Position numbers and translations under genes: made by a program. Below, piece after piece: positions 50,801-61,400 of a stretch of DNA of 64,000 bases (position 1 is the stretch's first letter; every line of letters begins with the position of its first letter). Origin of the DNA: Chondrosia reniformis (taxonomy: Eukaryota > Porifera > Demospongiae > Chondrillida > Chondrillidae); contig OX359200.1 in assembly GCA_947172415.1 (NCBI GenBank), positions 5,396,501-5,460,500 on the forward strand, in the 5' to 3' direction. The notes under the pieces were generated by a model. That model was not told the DNA's origin. It saw only the letters and a list, made by a program, of their open reading frames with translations, and searched no databases.

Positions 50801-51835
50801 TTGTCAACATTTACAGAGCAATGCATAAAAGTGACCAAGAAGTGTCTGTTTAATTCTCAGATCAAATGCCTGCATGCAGTTGTTGACATTTGTGCACAGA
50901 GTAGCAACCACAAAAATAAATCAACACATTAAATGGAGCCACAATAATACAGTCACCTTTGACACTACAGTAAACAGGTGCAGTGGATGGAATGCACTAA
51001 TGACTGCATATCTAGGGATTCAGGAAAATAAATAAACAGCAAAAAGGACTTTAGATCTACAACTCAACACAGGTGTATTCTGAGATGAGCTTTGTATAGC
51101 ATAAATGGCTTTGAAATAACTTCATTTTTAGATGGATACAGACTACAGTATATTGTATAAATCTTCCCAAGAAACTATACATACATGTCCTAACAGTTAG
51201 TTGCAATGTTACAGTAATATATACATATAAAAGTCCAGTCTGGCCATATTGCAGATATATACTTGGCATATACCTTCCTTAATTCGTTTAATTGTTATAA
51301 TTATACATACTTAATAGATGATATGATATATGTAGTCTACATGAAATAGTTAATATATAAAGCTAACCCGGCAACGGTTTAGCAGTGGCATTAGCTGTGA
51401 GGGAACCATATTTGCACACATACTCTCCAAAGTCGTCGCACTGAGGTGCCTTTAGAAAAGCATCAAGTGCATCTGTACGAGGATTTGGATTTTCTCGACT
51501 AAACACCTGGTTATTCTCTGCCTTTGTTTGAAGAACTCCCTTCGGCCCATACCAAGTGAGATTGCGTACATCTGTGCCATTGCAAAAGCAAAGCAACTTG
51601 TCACCGACTTTAGAAGTACCAGTCATGTCGATGGTAAACATTGCAGTCGCTGTCTCAGCTCTTCCTCTGATTTCCAGTTTGGGTTGACATTGTGCTTCAG
51701 CACTCCTGGAAATGCTAACTACAGAAATTGTTGTTAAACTTTACACTTTGAAGATGTACCTAGCTCGACAGATAGCAACTTACAAACTAACGCAATTATC
51801 CAGAGAAGAATCATCATTACGCTTCTACTTGCCAT
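38613..51835 (-). CDS. Adhesion G-protein-coupled receptor: Ig-Ig-Calx-beta-HRM-GAIN/GPS-7TM
   Basis: Thirty-four exons join with matching phases to one 5433-nt frame (1810 aa). Exon ends, from the start: 51784-51835, 51368-51718, 50379-50645, 49482-49721, 49138-49350, 48879-49016, 48541-48762, 47347-47493, 46988-47209, 46500-46637, 46161-46382, 45500-45726, 45181-45289, 44963-45078, 44718-44795, 44092-44128, 43860-43982, 43573-43667, 43261-43442, 43049-43109, 42736-42931, 42532-42675, 42320-42470, 42036-42165, 41732-41941, 41336-41427, 40710-40821, 40491-40647, 40179-40284, 40004-40070, 39790-39890, 39570-39702, 39359-39431, 38613-39133. Domains (approximate residues): signal peptide 1-25, Ig-like 26-223, Calx-beta 224-737, Cys-rich 738-888, thrombospondin-3-like SNGDGKPDSEDEC 889-926, HRM 927-1000, GAIN 1000-1287, GPS with HLT at 1344-1346, 7TM 1358-1637, Asp-rich tail to 1810. 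It acts at the plasma membrane; ligand unknown. Confidence 0.93.
40911..41265 (-). mobile_element. Tigger/pogo-like DNA transposon remnant in GPCR intron
   Basis: TIRs CAGTAGAACCTCGGTTATCC and the complement end at TA dinucleotides (40909-40910, 41266-41267). On the minus strand a 5' transposase fragment starts at 41161: MASSSGSARKRKRLVLPLES, then KITILERLKAGATQAQLVEE, YGIRSSTAGNIK. This is a CENP-B/Psq-type helix-turn-helix N-terminus. The DDE domain is deleted. It lies between the TM1 and TM2 exons. Confidence 0.85.
41537..41690. mobile_element. MITE, TACAGTA-ended family, copy 3
   Basis: GTACTTTTTGGGTCGGTTGT at the left and CAACCGATCCAAAAGTACTG at the right are inverted. The interior shares GACGTCAT and GTGAAAGTTTGTTC with copies at 814 and 59177. 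It lies in the intron between GPS and TM1 exons. Confidence 0.7.
42977..43024. repeat. 13-bp tandem repeat beside GAIN exon
   Basis: AATTAGGTAAACA repeats about three and a half times in a GPCR intron. Each unit contains AG and GTAAAC, so it offers spare splice-like words near the 42931 acceptor. Confidence 0.7.
46161..49016 (-). repeat. Three near-identical Calx-beta exon pairs with their introns
   Basis: Each unit has an N-half exon (VMINFSPVEYEV ... SATVGCRDAS) and a 222-nt C-half exon (DYIW ... IPIVNDDEYEDVEYFLCEI ... VTITDDD): 48541-49016, 46988-47493 and 46161-46637. Intron sequences, including an ACTTGATTTAAG stretch and a TATATACGTAT run, are also duplicated. Unit 2 carries a 9-bp insertion (an extra Asp-Ala-Ser) in the N-half. 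Confidence 0.85.
47771..48003. mobile_element. (TA)n tract and foldback MITE in Calx-beta intron
   Basis: A TA run (about 47787-47833) borders a foldback with arms 47844-47912 and 47941-48003 (GTGAAGATGTAGGGATGGCA against TGCCATCCCTACATCTTCAC). Downstream to about 48420 is single-copy-looking AT-rich DNA with a purine run. This insertion explains why the intron between units 1 and 2 is longer than the equivalent intron. Confidence 0.7.
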
Positions 51836-52338
51836 CCGGTTATTTTGTAGTTTTCCTCACTTTACTAAATTTTCTTACTTGTATTTTTACATCAGCTCAT
51901 ATATTGATATTACAAACTTATATACTTTATTAATATCAATCTGCCCGTGTAGACACAGTCTCTTATTGTCTCGATCAGACTTATGCGTTTCCGTTTCATT
52001 AATTTGCGTAGGCTGCACATGTATTATCATGTAACTGATTAGTGAAAATAATTAAATAACCCTTTAATTTGCTCAGGAATTTGTGTTAAGCTGCTTCTAT
52101 ATATATATATATATATAACTGCAACACCATATATTCTTATTCTATTTTTAGAATGTCAATAAGTTAGTGGATGCACAAACTTTCCAGTAGTATTTACTCA
52201 CCCCAAGACAACCCATTGAGTAAGATCCTGTCATTTGCCTATGCCACGATTTTCCTTATCACCTATGAATATAATGGTATGCATGACATTTTCTTGTAAT
52301 TGTCTAAATTATGGTATGTACTTCATTCACTGTACAGG

Positions 52339-52860
52339 TGATTCAGTTGGACTTGGGAAAACCAATGAGTTCTCTCATAGTCTTTCACACCAGTCTGTGC
52401 CAGTAAGTAAATAATTGTATTTAGACTAGTATAAGTTTACAGATAAATAACTAGACAATTATATATATATATACTGCTAATATTAGATACTTAAATTTGA
52501 GGAATGTATTGATGACACTCATGATCAGTTATATATATGAGACCACAAATACAGCAGAACTGGAAACCTCTTTTGCTACCAGTTTGGGAGACAGTTACTT
52601 AACTCCATCCTCATTTGCAAAGAATAGAAACCAACCTAGCAGAACAGGAGAAAGAAATGTTCCAGAACATACAAAGGACATTCTTTAAGGAGTACCATTA
52701 TGGATCAGGAATTTTATTGAAAGCCACTGTGACACTGTTGCTTCAAGAAAGGATTCTATTATATAGTAGTAACCACACTACTTTGTCTAATGACTCCTTA
52801 ACTAACAGCACTGCTGATGTGTTTGACTTAGCCTTTCAAAAAGCTACCTCCTAATATATT
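52339..52860 (+). CDS. Unrecognised exons or gene remnant
   Basis: Possible exons: 52339-52402 (DSVGLGKTNEFSHSLSHQ), about 52485-52524 (ILKFEECIDDTHD), and a terminal ORF to 52854 with a helical look (AEQEKEMFQNIQRTFFKEYH). The first reads into the last only with a one-base frame change, so this is a pseudogene, a sequence error or a misread. It is divergent from the GPCR start, about 0.5 kb away. No family recognised. Confidence 0.3.
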
Positions 52861-52923
52861 ACTTTGAAGATCTCTGTGTGGCTAGGTGTATTCATGCTTC
52901 AGAATCTGGAACTGCACTAGCCA

Positions 52924-53153
52924 AGGGATTGGGACAGATGTCGCTTGTCAATGATTACCAAACGTTTCGACCCAATCTCGGGTCTTCATTATTTTCCCGC
53001 CCATTATTTTCCCGCCCACAGTCATCTCACCTGCCCCTCCCCCTACCGATATATAAGTCACCATGCCCTGTAATCTCACTACCACTGATGAAGACCCGAG
53101 ATTGGGTCGAAACGTTTGGTAATCATTGACAAGCGACATCTGTCCCAATCCCT
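52924..53153. mobile_element. Foldback MITE with hammerhead-like core in its right arm
   Basis: Arms 52924-52988 and 53089-53153 (65 bp) are inverted: AGGGATTGGGACAGATGTCG against CGACATCTGTCCCAATCCCT. The right side reads CTGATGA (53085-53091), A, GACCC-loop-GGGTC, GAAAC (53109-53113), ACGT, T, TGGTA. Bases TACCA just before CTGATGA pair with TGGTA. The left arm lacks CTGA. Two TTTTCCCGCCCA units sit in the centre. Confidence 0.75.
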
Positions 53154-53586
53154 CCTAATATATTCTGTATATATGTATGTATGTGCATTATTTCAATTTG
53201 TATAGTGCAAGTTACAAGATAAATGGGTGGTTAAATAAAGAAATAATGAATAGGACATGACAACCATAACAAATTCACACTGAGTGTTAGAGGGAATTAT
53301 TACAGGGTTCCACACTGTTGCACTGTTGTATACAGTTACATACCGCTGTCCAAGTTCATCACCTCACCACTGGTTTTAATCCATATGGCTTCCATGATTC
53401 TTCTCTGCCTGTAATTTGAATACATAATATAACAGGCACTTTCCCAGTCTATCTCATGCTGGGTTGCATGGCTACCTTAAGAGTCCTCTTCATCTCAAGA
53501 TCACCTATATAGGTCCTGTTGCAGTCTTTGCAATTAAGAGAATTGGTACACTCTTTTCTTATTCTCTGGAGTACAAATCATGCATA

Positions 53587-53986
53587 TGCATCTTTCTTTT
53601 TTCCCTTTTTTTATTTTTCGTTTCCTTTCTTTCCTTTTTCCTTTTTTTCTTTTTCGTTTTACTTTTTCCTTCTTTTTTCCTTTTTTTCTTTTTCGCTTTA
53701 CTTTCTTTCTTTTTTCCTTTTTTTCTTTTTCCTTTTACTTCCTTCTTTTTTCCTTTTTTACTTTTTCGTTTCCTTTCCTTTTTCCCTTACTTCTTTTTCG
53801 TTTTACTTTCCTTTTTTTCCTTTTTTCTTTTTCGCTTTACTTTCCTTCTTTTTTCCTTTTTTTCTTTTTCGCTTTACTTTCCTTCTTTTTTCCTTTTTTT
53901 TCTTTTTCGTTTTACTTCTTTTTTCCTTTTTTTCTTTTTCGTTTTACTTCCTTCTTTTTTCCTTTTTTCCTTTTTCTTTTTTCTGA
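53587..53986. repeat. Polypyrimidine minisatellite
   Basis: About 400 bases almost wholly C/T on the + strand, built from irregular units of roughly 35-40 bases of the form TTTTTTCCTTTTTTTCTTTT, then TCG(C/T)TTTACTTCC. All three + frames are open, which follows from the absence of A and G, not from coding. Flanking sequence shows no gene. Confidence 0.85.
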
Positions 53987-54320
53987 TACTATGACAGCTA
54001 CGATACATGTGTGCATCCTACAATGTTGCCACAATCTATAAGGCACATGGGCTGGCCTTTGGATACCTGTTATGCAATAATTTACAAGAGTATACTAAAT
54101 GCTTACATAGATGTATGCATTTGCAATGAGCTGGGTTATTTTAATGTATATCTTAATTATACCAATCTCATTATGAATTTATCATTATCGACAATTGGTA
54201 TTGTATATAACCACTGCACAATGATCATTTTGTTTAATCATTCTGAATATATACATGTACATGGTTTTAAATTAAAAAAGGAAAAACAGTTTAAACAATG
54301 TAGCTCATAAAATAAGTTCT

Positions 54321-55300
54321 TCATGGTTTTAAGCCATGCTGTTTCTTCTCCTTTTGAGTGTTACTGGAACGCTGCTGCAGTACTTCGTTTTGCATCACTT
54401 TACTGAGTGTAGTAAAGGTGATCCCAGGGCACACCACGAGGAGGTAGAAGTACTTCGTGCCCCAAAAGGCCTCCGGTTTCTCAACTCTGTTTGACACTTC
54501 CACTACTTGCGTCGTAAGAGAAGTTGCTCGGGAACGGTCCGGCGTACCTGACCGACCTGTGACCAGTTACTAGTCCTGCACTGCCTCACGCTACGGACAG
54601 AACAAGCCCGACCCTGGCGGACCACAAACTCCCACCAATGAGAATCATCATGTGCACACAACGCAGCTTGAGAGCACTGTACACAGACTTTAGCTCATTG
54701 GGATCGGCCAGGTTGCTTTAGAGTAGGGACCCATCGATGAACTACAAGAAAAGAATTAAGAGAATACAATAATTACCAGCATAGGACATAAACATTACTT
54801 GAGTAATAGCGCATGTAAAATTCCAAATGCAAATGCAATGCAAATGTCTTCCAAATTAAACCAACCTGATGTGGCAGCCTACAATAGCTTCCTGACCGAC
54901 TACGTAGTGGCACTGGACCACACCAACCTCCAGGTACGGGTCGTATAGCAAGAATCCCGCAAGTGCCAATTTAACACACAAGCAGGATTAATAGTGAGAT
55001 ACATCTCCAGGCACTAACCCATAGGTAGAGAGACCACCCCACTATACGAACACCGATGACCCTTCGGATAGGCATGTACCATTACTCGTACTCCAAGAAT
55101 GGTTGGCGCATCGATCCACACCAAAGTAGACCTCCAGAGTTGATAGCCCGGAGGCCAAAGACTGAAAATCCCCTCGACTATTTATTAGAACTTGTCGGCG
55201 GGAAACATCGTGAACTTGGCGGAAAATCGTGGAAGCAAAATTCTGTTTATTGTTTTCGATGTCATGTTCAAGAACAATAGACAACATGCAGAACATGACC
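54321..55300 (-). other. Less AT-rich island with unassigned ORFs
   Basis: Base composition is visibly less AT-rich than the surroundings. Minus-strand ORFs include one with KPEAFWGTKYFYLLVVCPGI (54321-54503), one with HWWEFVVRQGRACSVRSV (about 54530-54720) and one near 54880-54970 with LLYDPYLEVGVVQCHYVV. They could be exons of one small gene, but I could not connect them with consistent splice sites, and I recognise no domain. A + strand ORF (55056-55280) competes at the right end. Confidence 0.3.
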
Positions 55301-58300
55301 CGGCCTATTCAGCAAGTTGTTATTGTTATTGAATTTCGACTAGAAATCATTCGTGACTATTCAGCGAAGCAAATCATATAATGTACAGTGACCCCATGAA
55401 TAGAAGTGCTTAATTAATAAACAAGCTATCAATATCTTAATGAACCTCTAATTGTTTCAGCAGTAATAAACATATGCACAAGCTATTGCAAGTACATGAA
55501 CTGGCATGTCAAGCGGCATGTTTCACAGGACAACGTTACATTGAGAATAACATTAACGGTTTTATTATGTGCAAACGCGTAGCTAACTCTAGCTATTGCT
55601 CAATCAATTTGTGAATCCAAAATGGCCGTTGCTCTAATTACAATTGCCCAGTTTGAGGAACTTTGGCGTTGTCCATGCCTAAACTACACTCATTGGTAGC
55701 TCATCTTGTTTAGAGAATCAAACAAACTATATAGCGACTTTAAATGAAGTCTATAATCTTTCTTTATCTTTTAAGTTATGGTGTTATGATTAGCATACGC
55801 ATATTTACCTCCTGTAAATGTTTCAAGTGTAATTCGTACTTAACGTTTATACAAACTAACATTAAATTTTGATTAGACAAGTAAGTCTTATTGTGCAGTC
55901 TATATTTGATTTGCTGTATATTCATATATTTATAGAATTGTCATGAAAGTCAAATATCAGGTTACCTAGCAACAGGTCCAATTAAGAAACAAGGAGGACT
56001 GAGTGCAATTATTATAAAGTTATTGGCACCTATTCAGGTGGGAAAAGATAGTGAAAGAAGTTGTTGGATCATACAGTGAGTATAACAACTGTAAAGGTCC
56101 TGGATTACATCTGTTCAATGGGACTACCAGATTTAGCATGTCTACCAGTCCCTAATCCCATCAGTTGGGGGAGATGTGTAGTACATGTTTAACAGATTCT
56201 CTGTATCCTATAGATCAGTTTGCCTTGCTATTTGACTATGAAAGTTTGGCTGTGAGGTTTTTTGTACGTACTTAGGAATCATGTATATTCTTAAATATGT
56301 ACTGTAGACAACTTTATAGTTACATGGGAATCATTCATCATTCATGCTCTTAATAAAGTTCATTTGTACTTAATGTCAGGCATGTTTTCCTCAAGTCTGA
56401 CTAGAATGATAACAATTGTTCTTATAGTTGTCTATCAGTTCAGGCCATATCATTTTCAGCATATTTATTCCCAGGTTCATACTACTGTGAGTTTCATTTT
56501 TGTTTCCATAACACTAGCTATAGGTTTTTAAATTTTTGTGTCTTAAAGTGTTGAAGGAAGGTAATGTTAGGTTAACTAAAGGAATCCCAAACTTGTTTTC
56601 ATACAGTTTGGCTTTAGTCCATAGCTCTCAGCTAATGTTCTCCAGCAAAACCAGAAATGTGGCAGTGCTCAGTTGGAGAGCTCTTTGGCTATGTACAAGC
56701 CATTTAATAGGTCAGCAACTAGTTTAAAGTGTCTCTTTGCCAGGTATCTGGCTGTTCCTGTTGATATGTAGCTATCTGCTTGGGTTTCATAGTGATCCTT
56801 GTTCCGATTTTAATTTAAAAGTAAAGCCCTGGGGCCTGGTACCTTTTAGTTTAAAGTAGGGCATATCAGTTTATATTTTTGTGTGATAATCATTTCAGTT
56901 TATTTGTGATTGACTATTACTTAGAGAACTTTGTTAGAATATTCTAGTCCAGATTACTGTTATGAACAGTTAACAAAGAACAATGGCAGATCTAGTGCAA
57001 AGCAACTCAGTAACAGTCCTATGACAGGGAATGATATTTGTTACAATAGCCTCAGTTCAATAAGAATAGAAGCAAAGTAATTGCCATTGAACAAAACCAA
57101 TTATTGGCCAATTGGCCATCAGACCTGTTTTATATGTGATGATCTCAATGTCCCAATATCAGCTTAATATAATATTGCAAATTATAGTAACTGCACTGCA
57201 TTGAGATAAAATGCACTCTTTTACCAGCAAACCTAACTTGCTTGCGGTTATCCTAGAGTGTACCTATCTACGTATATGTAAAATTTTATACAGAAATGCC
57301 ACATAATTTTTATATAATCATCTTTGCCTTGCTATTTGGCTATGAAACTGTACAATCCCTTTGAACAAGATTATTATTGCTTGAGCTTTTATAGGAAAAT
57401 TTGGCGGGTTATTAGGACCTCAGTGTGACATTGACATTTGGCAAGATATCCATTTTTGGCTTCACTCTTGTCTTAGCCTCCTGAGGTATCAAGCTCAGAA
57501 CAATTGTCACCTCATTATACATGTATAAAGTGTATAGGTATAGCTGTACAATTATATGCCATCATTGGATGACTGGGAGGTCATCACTGGTTGCTGCAAA
57601 TAGGACTTCGGTCCCCTAGCCAAGTAGATGATTGTCACTTGGTTGGTTTGGTGTAATTATCCAGTGTTGTCTATTATTTGCAACAATAGCCTAGCACAGG
57701 CTCAAGTGCAATAAACTCCCCCTTTTCAATTATATGTAAGCATGATCTTAGGACTCTGTTAACCTTTTAACAAGATCCAAACATTCTCCAGCCAAACTAC
57801 TGACCATATGCTCAAAGAGTACTTGCATGACAGAGGCATACATGTACATCTTAGCAAAGTCTACATGTACAAACTATTCAATCTAAATCTAGTTCAACAT
57901 AAAGCGTTTTCTTTTAAAATTGAAGTTATTTGGTTCCCTTCTTGTAGGTACATACCACATTCTAATAGCTTTGTATGTACTTGTTTGTGATTTATAATAA
58001 AAAAATTATAAACTTTGTTGTTACTCCTTTATGAACTCATAGGACTTATCAGAATGCACTGGACATTATCTTACATGATGGATGACAAGTTTGACTAAGA
58101 AAGTGACAAATAAATGGTTCATGATATTACTAGTACTGTTAAAATGAAAAATAAATTATTATTATGTTTCCCTGAAAGTGCTACACTATTGTATAACGCA
58201 AGGAAAAAAGAAAAAAGGAAGAAAGTGAAAAGGAAGAGAAAGAAATTACAAATGAAGATGACAATTGTACATAATTGTACAGCGAATATAATATATTAAA

Positions 58301-58431
58301 TAGTGATTTCATGATGTAAAATAACTTTGCATTAATTCCATAAACTACAAATTATATCACAAAATCAATTACAACAGCAGCCAAAAATGCAAATATATGA
58401 AAAAATGTTACTGTAACAAACAAATTAGAAT
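55301..58431. other. Long intergenic stretch
   Basis: No coding exon, RNA gene or clear mobile element recognised, apart from a weak relative of the GACCAAAG repeat at about 57560-57660. Short ORFs are within chance expectation for AT-rich DNA. Confidence 0.5.
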
Positions 58432-61400
58432 TTATAGCTTCTTCAATTCATTATGCAACTCTGTGAAGGTTTTCTCCAACTTCTTGCGAGTTTCAGGAAA
58501 GGGCACAGACTGTTCCAGCCATTTGCAGCACATTTTAAGGACTGAATTTTTCAAAAGTCCAAAATGTTGTCTAATTACATCTTCAAACCCTATAATGGAC
58601 AAAAGCCAAAAAAGAAGACTTTATTATCAGTCACATACATGTTTTGACAAAGGTCTACCTTTGAATCTAGAAAGCAATCACTACAGGAAAAGGAACAGTT
58701 TGTGATGTGTGAACTACATACTAGCAACTGAACTGAGTTTGTTATAGTTAGCAATGTAAACTGTGGTCGTTCTTGCAAACTATAGCATTAACTCAGTTCA
58801 TTTGCAAGTAGTTTGCACGTTACAAACTGTTCCTTTTCCTGCAGTGAATAATTTTAATTGTATTTAAATGTTAGCATTTCTGCGGATACCTACAGGAGGT
58901 TACAGGATTAACAAGCTGATGCTGGTTATCAAGTTAACATCAGAAAGCAGTCAATTACAAATTTGGTACAATATGTGTAAATCTGCAGACTTGGTAGATT
59001 ACGTAATAATGTGCATTCATTCACAAATGCAGTTACTTTAGTTATAAAGATTCTGTATTTGGTCAAACAACATTCAGCACTTTCTACTTCGAAAATTCCT
59101 TTTCTTTATATATACCAGCACATTTTCAACTAAATTTCTTGATATACGTATATAGTAGTTTGATTGAATGTTATAATACAGTACTTTTTTTAGTTGGTTG
59201 TCCAAACTGGACATTGCAATCGGTAATCATAAAAGATTATCACCGCATGCATGGTGACGTCATTCTAGTGGGAAAGTTTGTTCAAATGGTATAGTAGTGA
59301 GATACAGATTGCAACATCCGGTCTGGACAACCGACCCAAAAAGTAATGTATATAACTATAATACAATCCCTATAAAACATGGTAGATGGTGGCCTTGGGT
59401 GGGCATTGTTCTACGTATATAATCTACACTTGAACCTTTGTAACATGGTCATCTGGCTGTATTAGATGAGTGATACGATTATCAGGGTCTAATGGATATT
59501 CATAAAAATATAGTGTGAACAAGGTTGTCCTAAAGAGGGGACCATTCACTATAATTTATATAGCTCAACTATAATTTGTTCTGTATAATTGGAGCAGACT
59601 AATAGTTAGGTAAATGGAAGCAGGTTGGAGGTAAACAAATGCAACTAGATTGAGCTGATAATTGTCTGAATGATGTAAGCGTAGTGTAATTACCTCTTGG
59701 TGGATTTCTTAGTTGCTCTATCATTGCATATCGTATCGTTGAAGGATATAACCGGCAGTTGTATTCCAGACTTCTTGTCTGTATAGAATAAGATAAGAAG
59801 TATGGTCAAATTGAAACAATACAGCAAAGACATAAGACATCTGCAGTCTACAAGTCCATCTGGCAATACCAAAAAACACTTGTAAATTCCATGTTTTAGA
59901 CATCTCAAAGTCAAATTAAACAAAAAAAGTCAATACCGTAGTTACATACAGTACACCACAAATTATGCCTGCTATTTAAGCACATACTCTCAAATTTAAC
60001 ATCCAAAAAGGTGGTATTGATATTATACATGATTTACAAAAGAGCAAGGTCAAGAAAAAGACAAAGACTTCCAGGTTCACTGATGAAGGGTGGAATTCCC
60101 AGAAACAGCTGTCTGGCCCAGTGGAGCAGTAGAAAAAAAGAAAAGAAAAGACTTCTGTATCCTCATCCAAAGCTCTTTCCAGGTTTAGTTCCCTATAGGC
60201 ATTTTTACAGAGTAGGCATAATATTTAGGAAAATGGTGTATTAGATTTTTCATGATAACCGTCTTCATATTCCGTACCCTTCCCTCCGGTGTCTTTGAAA
60301 GGTCACCATAGCCAGGCTCGTTATATATTGGCTCAGAATTCATAATCAAACTCTGAATAGATATCAGCACCTACAGTGAAACATGTACGTAAGCAGAGAG
60401 CACATTTAAACGTTCCTACATGCAACATAGACATTAACTTAAAGTGAGTAGGGACATCACATAAAACAAATAATAAACATACTGACTTCACTTTTTACAT
60501 ACAAGTCGTCAACCATTCTGCAACAATTAGCATTTACAGCCAAAGCATAAATATAATAAAAAAAGGATTTAAGATCTAAGTTGATTTAAAAGTCTTTAAC
60601 ATCATCATCATCATTTGACTCAAGAGGTAGTGGGTTAAAAATAATGCTACATTATAGATGCCACCTAACCTGGTACATAGAAGAATGTTTAGGGTTCCAC
60701 TTTTGACTTGCATCACCTCCGTGAAATGTACCAAGAAGACTGAGACAGACTTTCCCATCACGATAAAGGTTCGGATTAAACCTAAAATGATGTAGGCACA
60801 TGTGAACTGACACCATTTGCTATCATTCTCCTATAGAACTGCATGTACGTATGTAATATAAAGTATGACCAGTCTAACACACCATTTTACTGTAAAATCT
60901 AGTGCAAGCTTTGAATGAGGATACAAGAGTCTTCTCTTTATTCTTCTACTCCACTGGATCAAAAGCTGCTTCTTGGAGTACCACTCTCTTTATCGGTGAC
61001 CATGGAAGTTGATCTTTCTGAGTGTTCATTAGATCACTGGTTCCCATCTAATAGGACGGTGGTCTCCCACCCAAGTTAGGACTTCAGCCACTCGTTTGGT
61101 CAGGAGTAATAACTCCCAGTACTTATTTCTATCACATCCTTAAGAAAGTACATACATATGTACGTATGTACGTGTGTCTGACATATGTACACAGTGATGT
61201 ATGTACGTGTGTCTGACATACAGTATGTACACAGTGATGTATGTACGTGTGTCTGACATATGTACACAGTGATGTATGTACGTGTGTCTGACATATGTAC
61301 ACAGTGATGTATGTACGTGTGTCTGACATATGTACACAGTGATGTATGTACGTGTGTCTGACATATGTACACAGTGATGTATGTACGTGTGTCTGACATA

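Noticed and set aside
53464-54041. Three overlapping + strand ORFs rich in Phe/Ser/Leu
   Set aside because: They result from the purine-free tract, which cannot encode stops; no start context or flanking exons.
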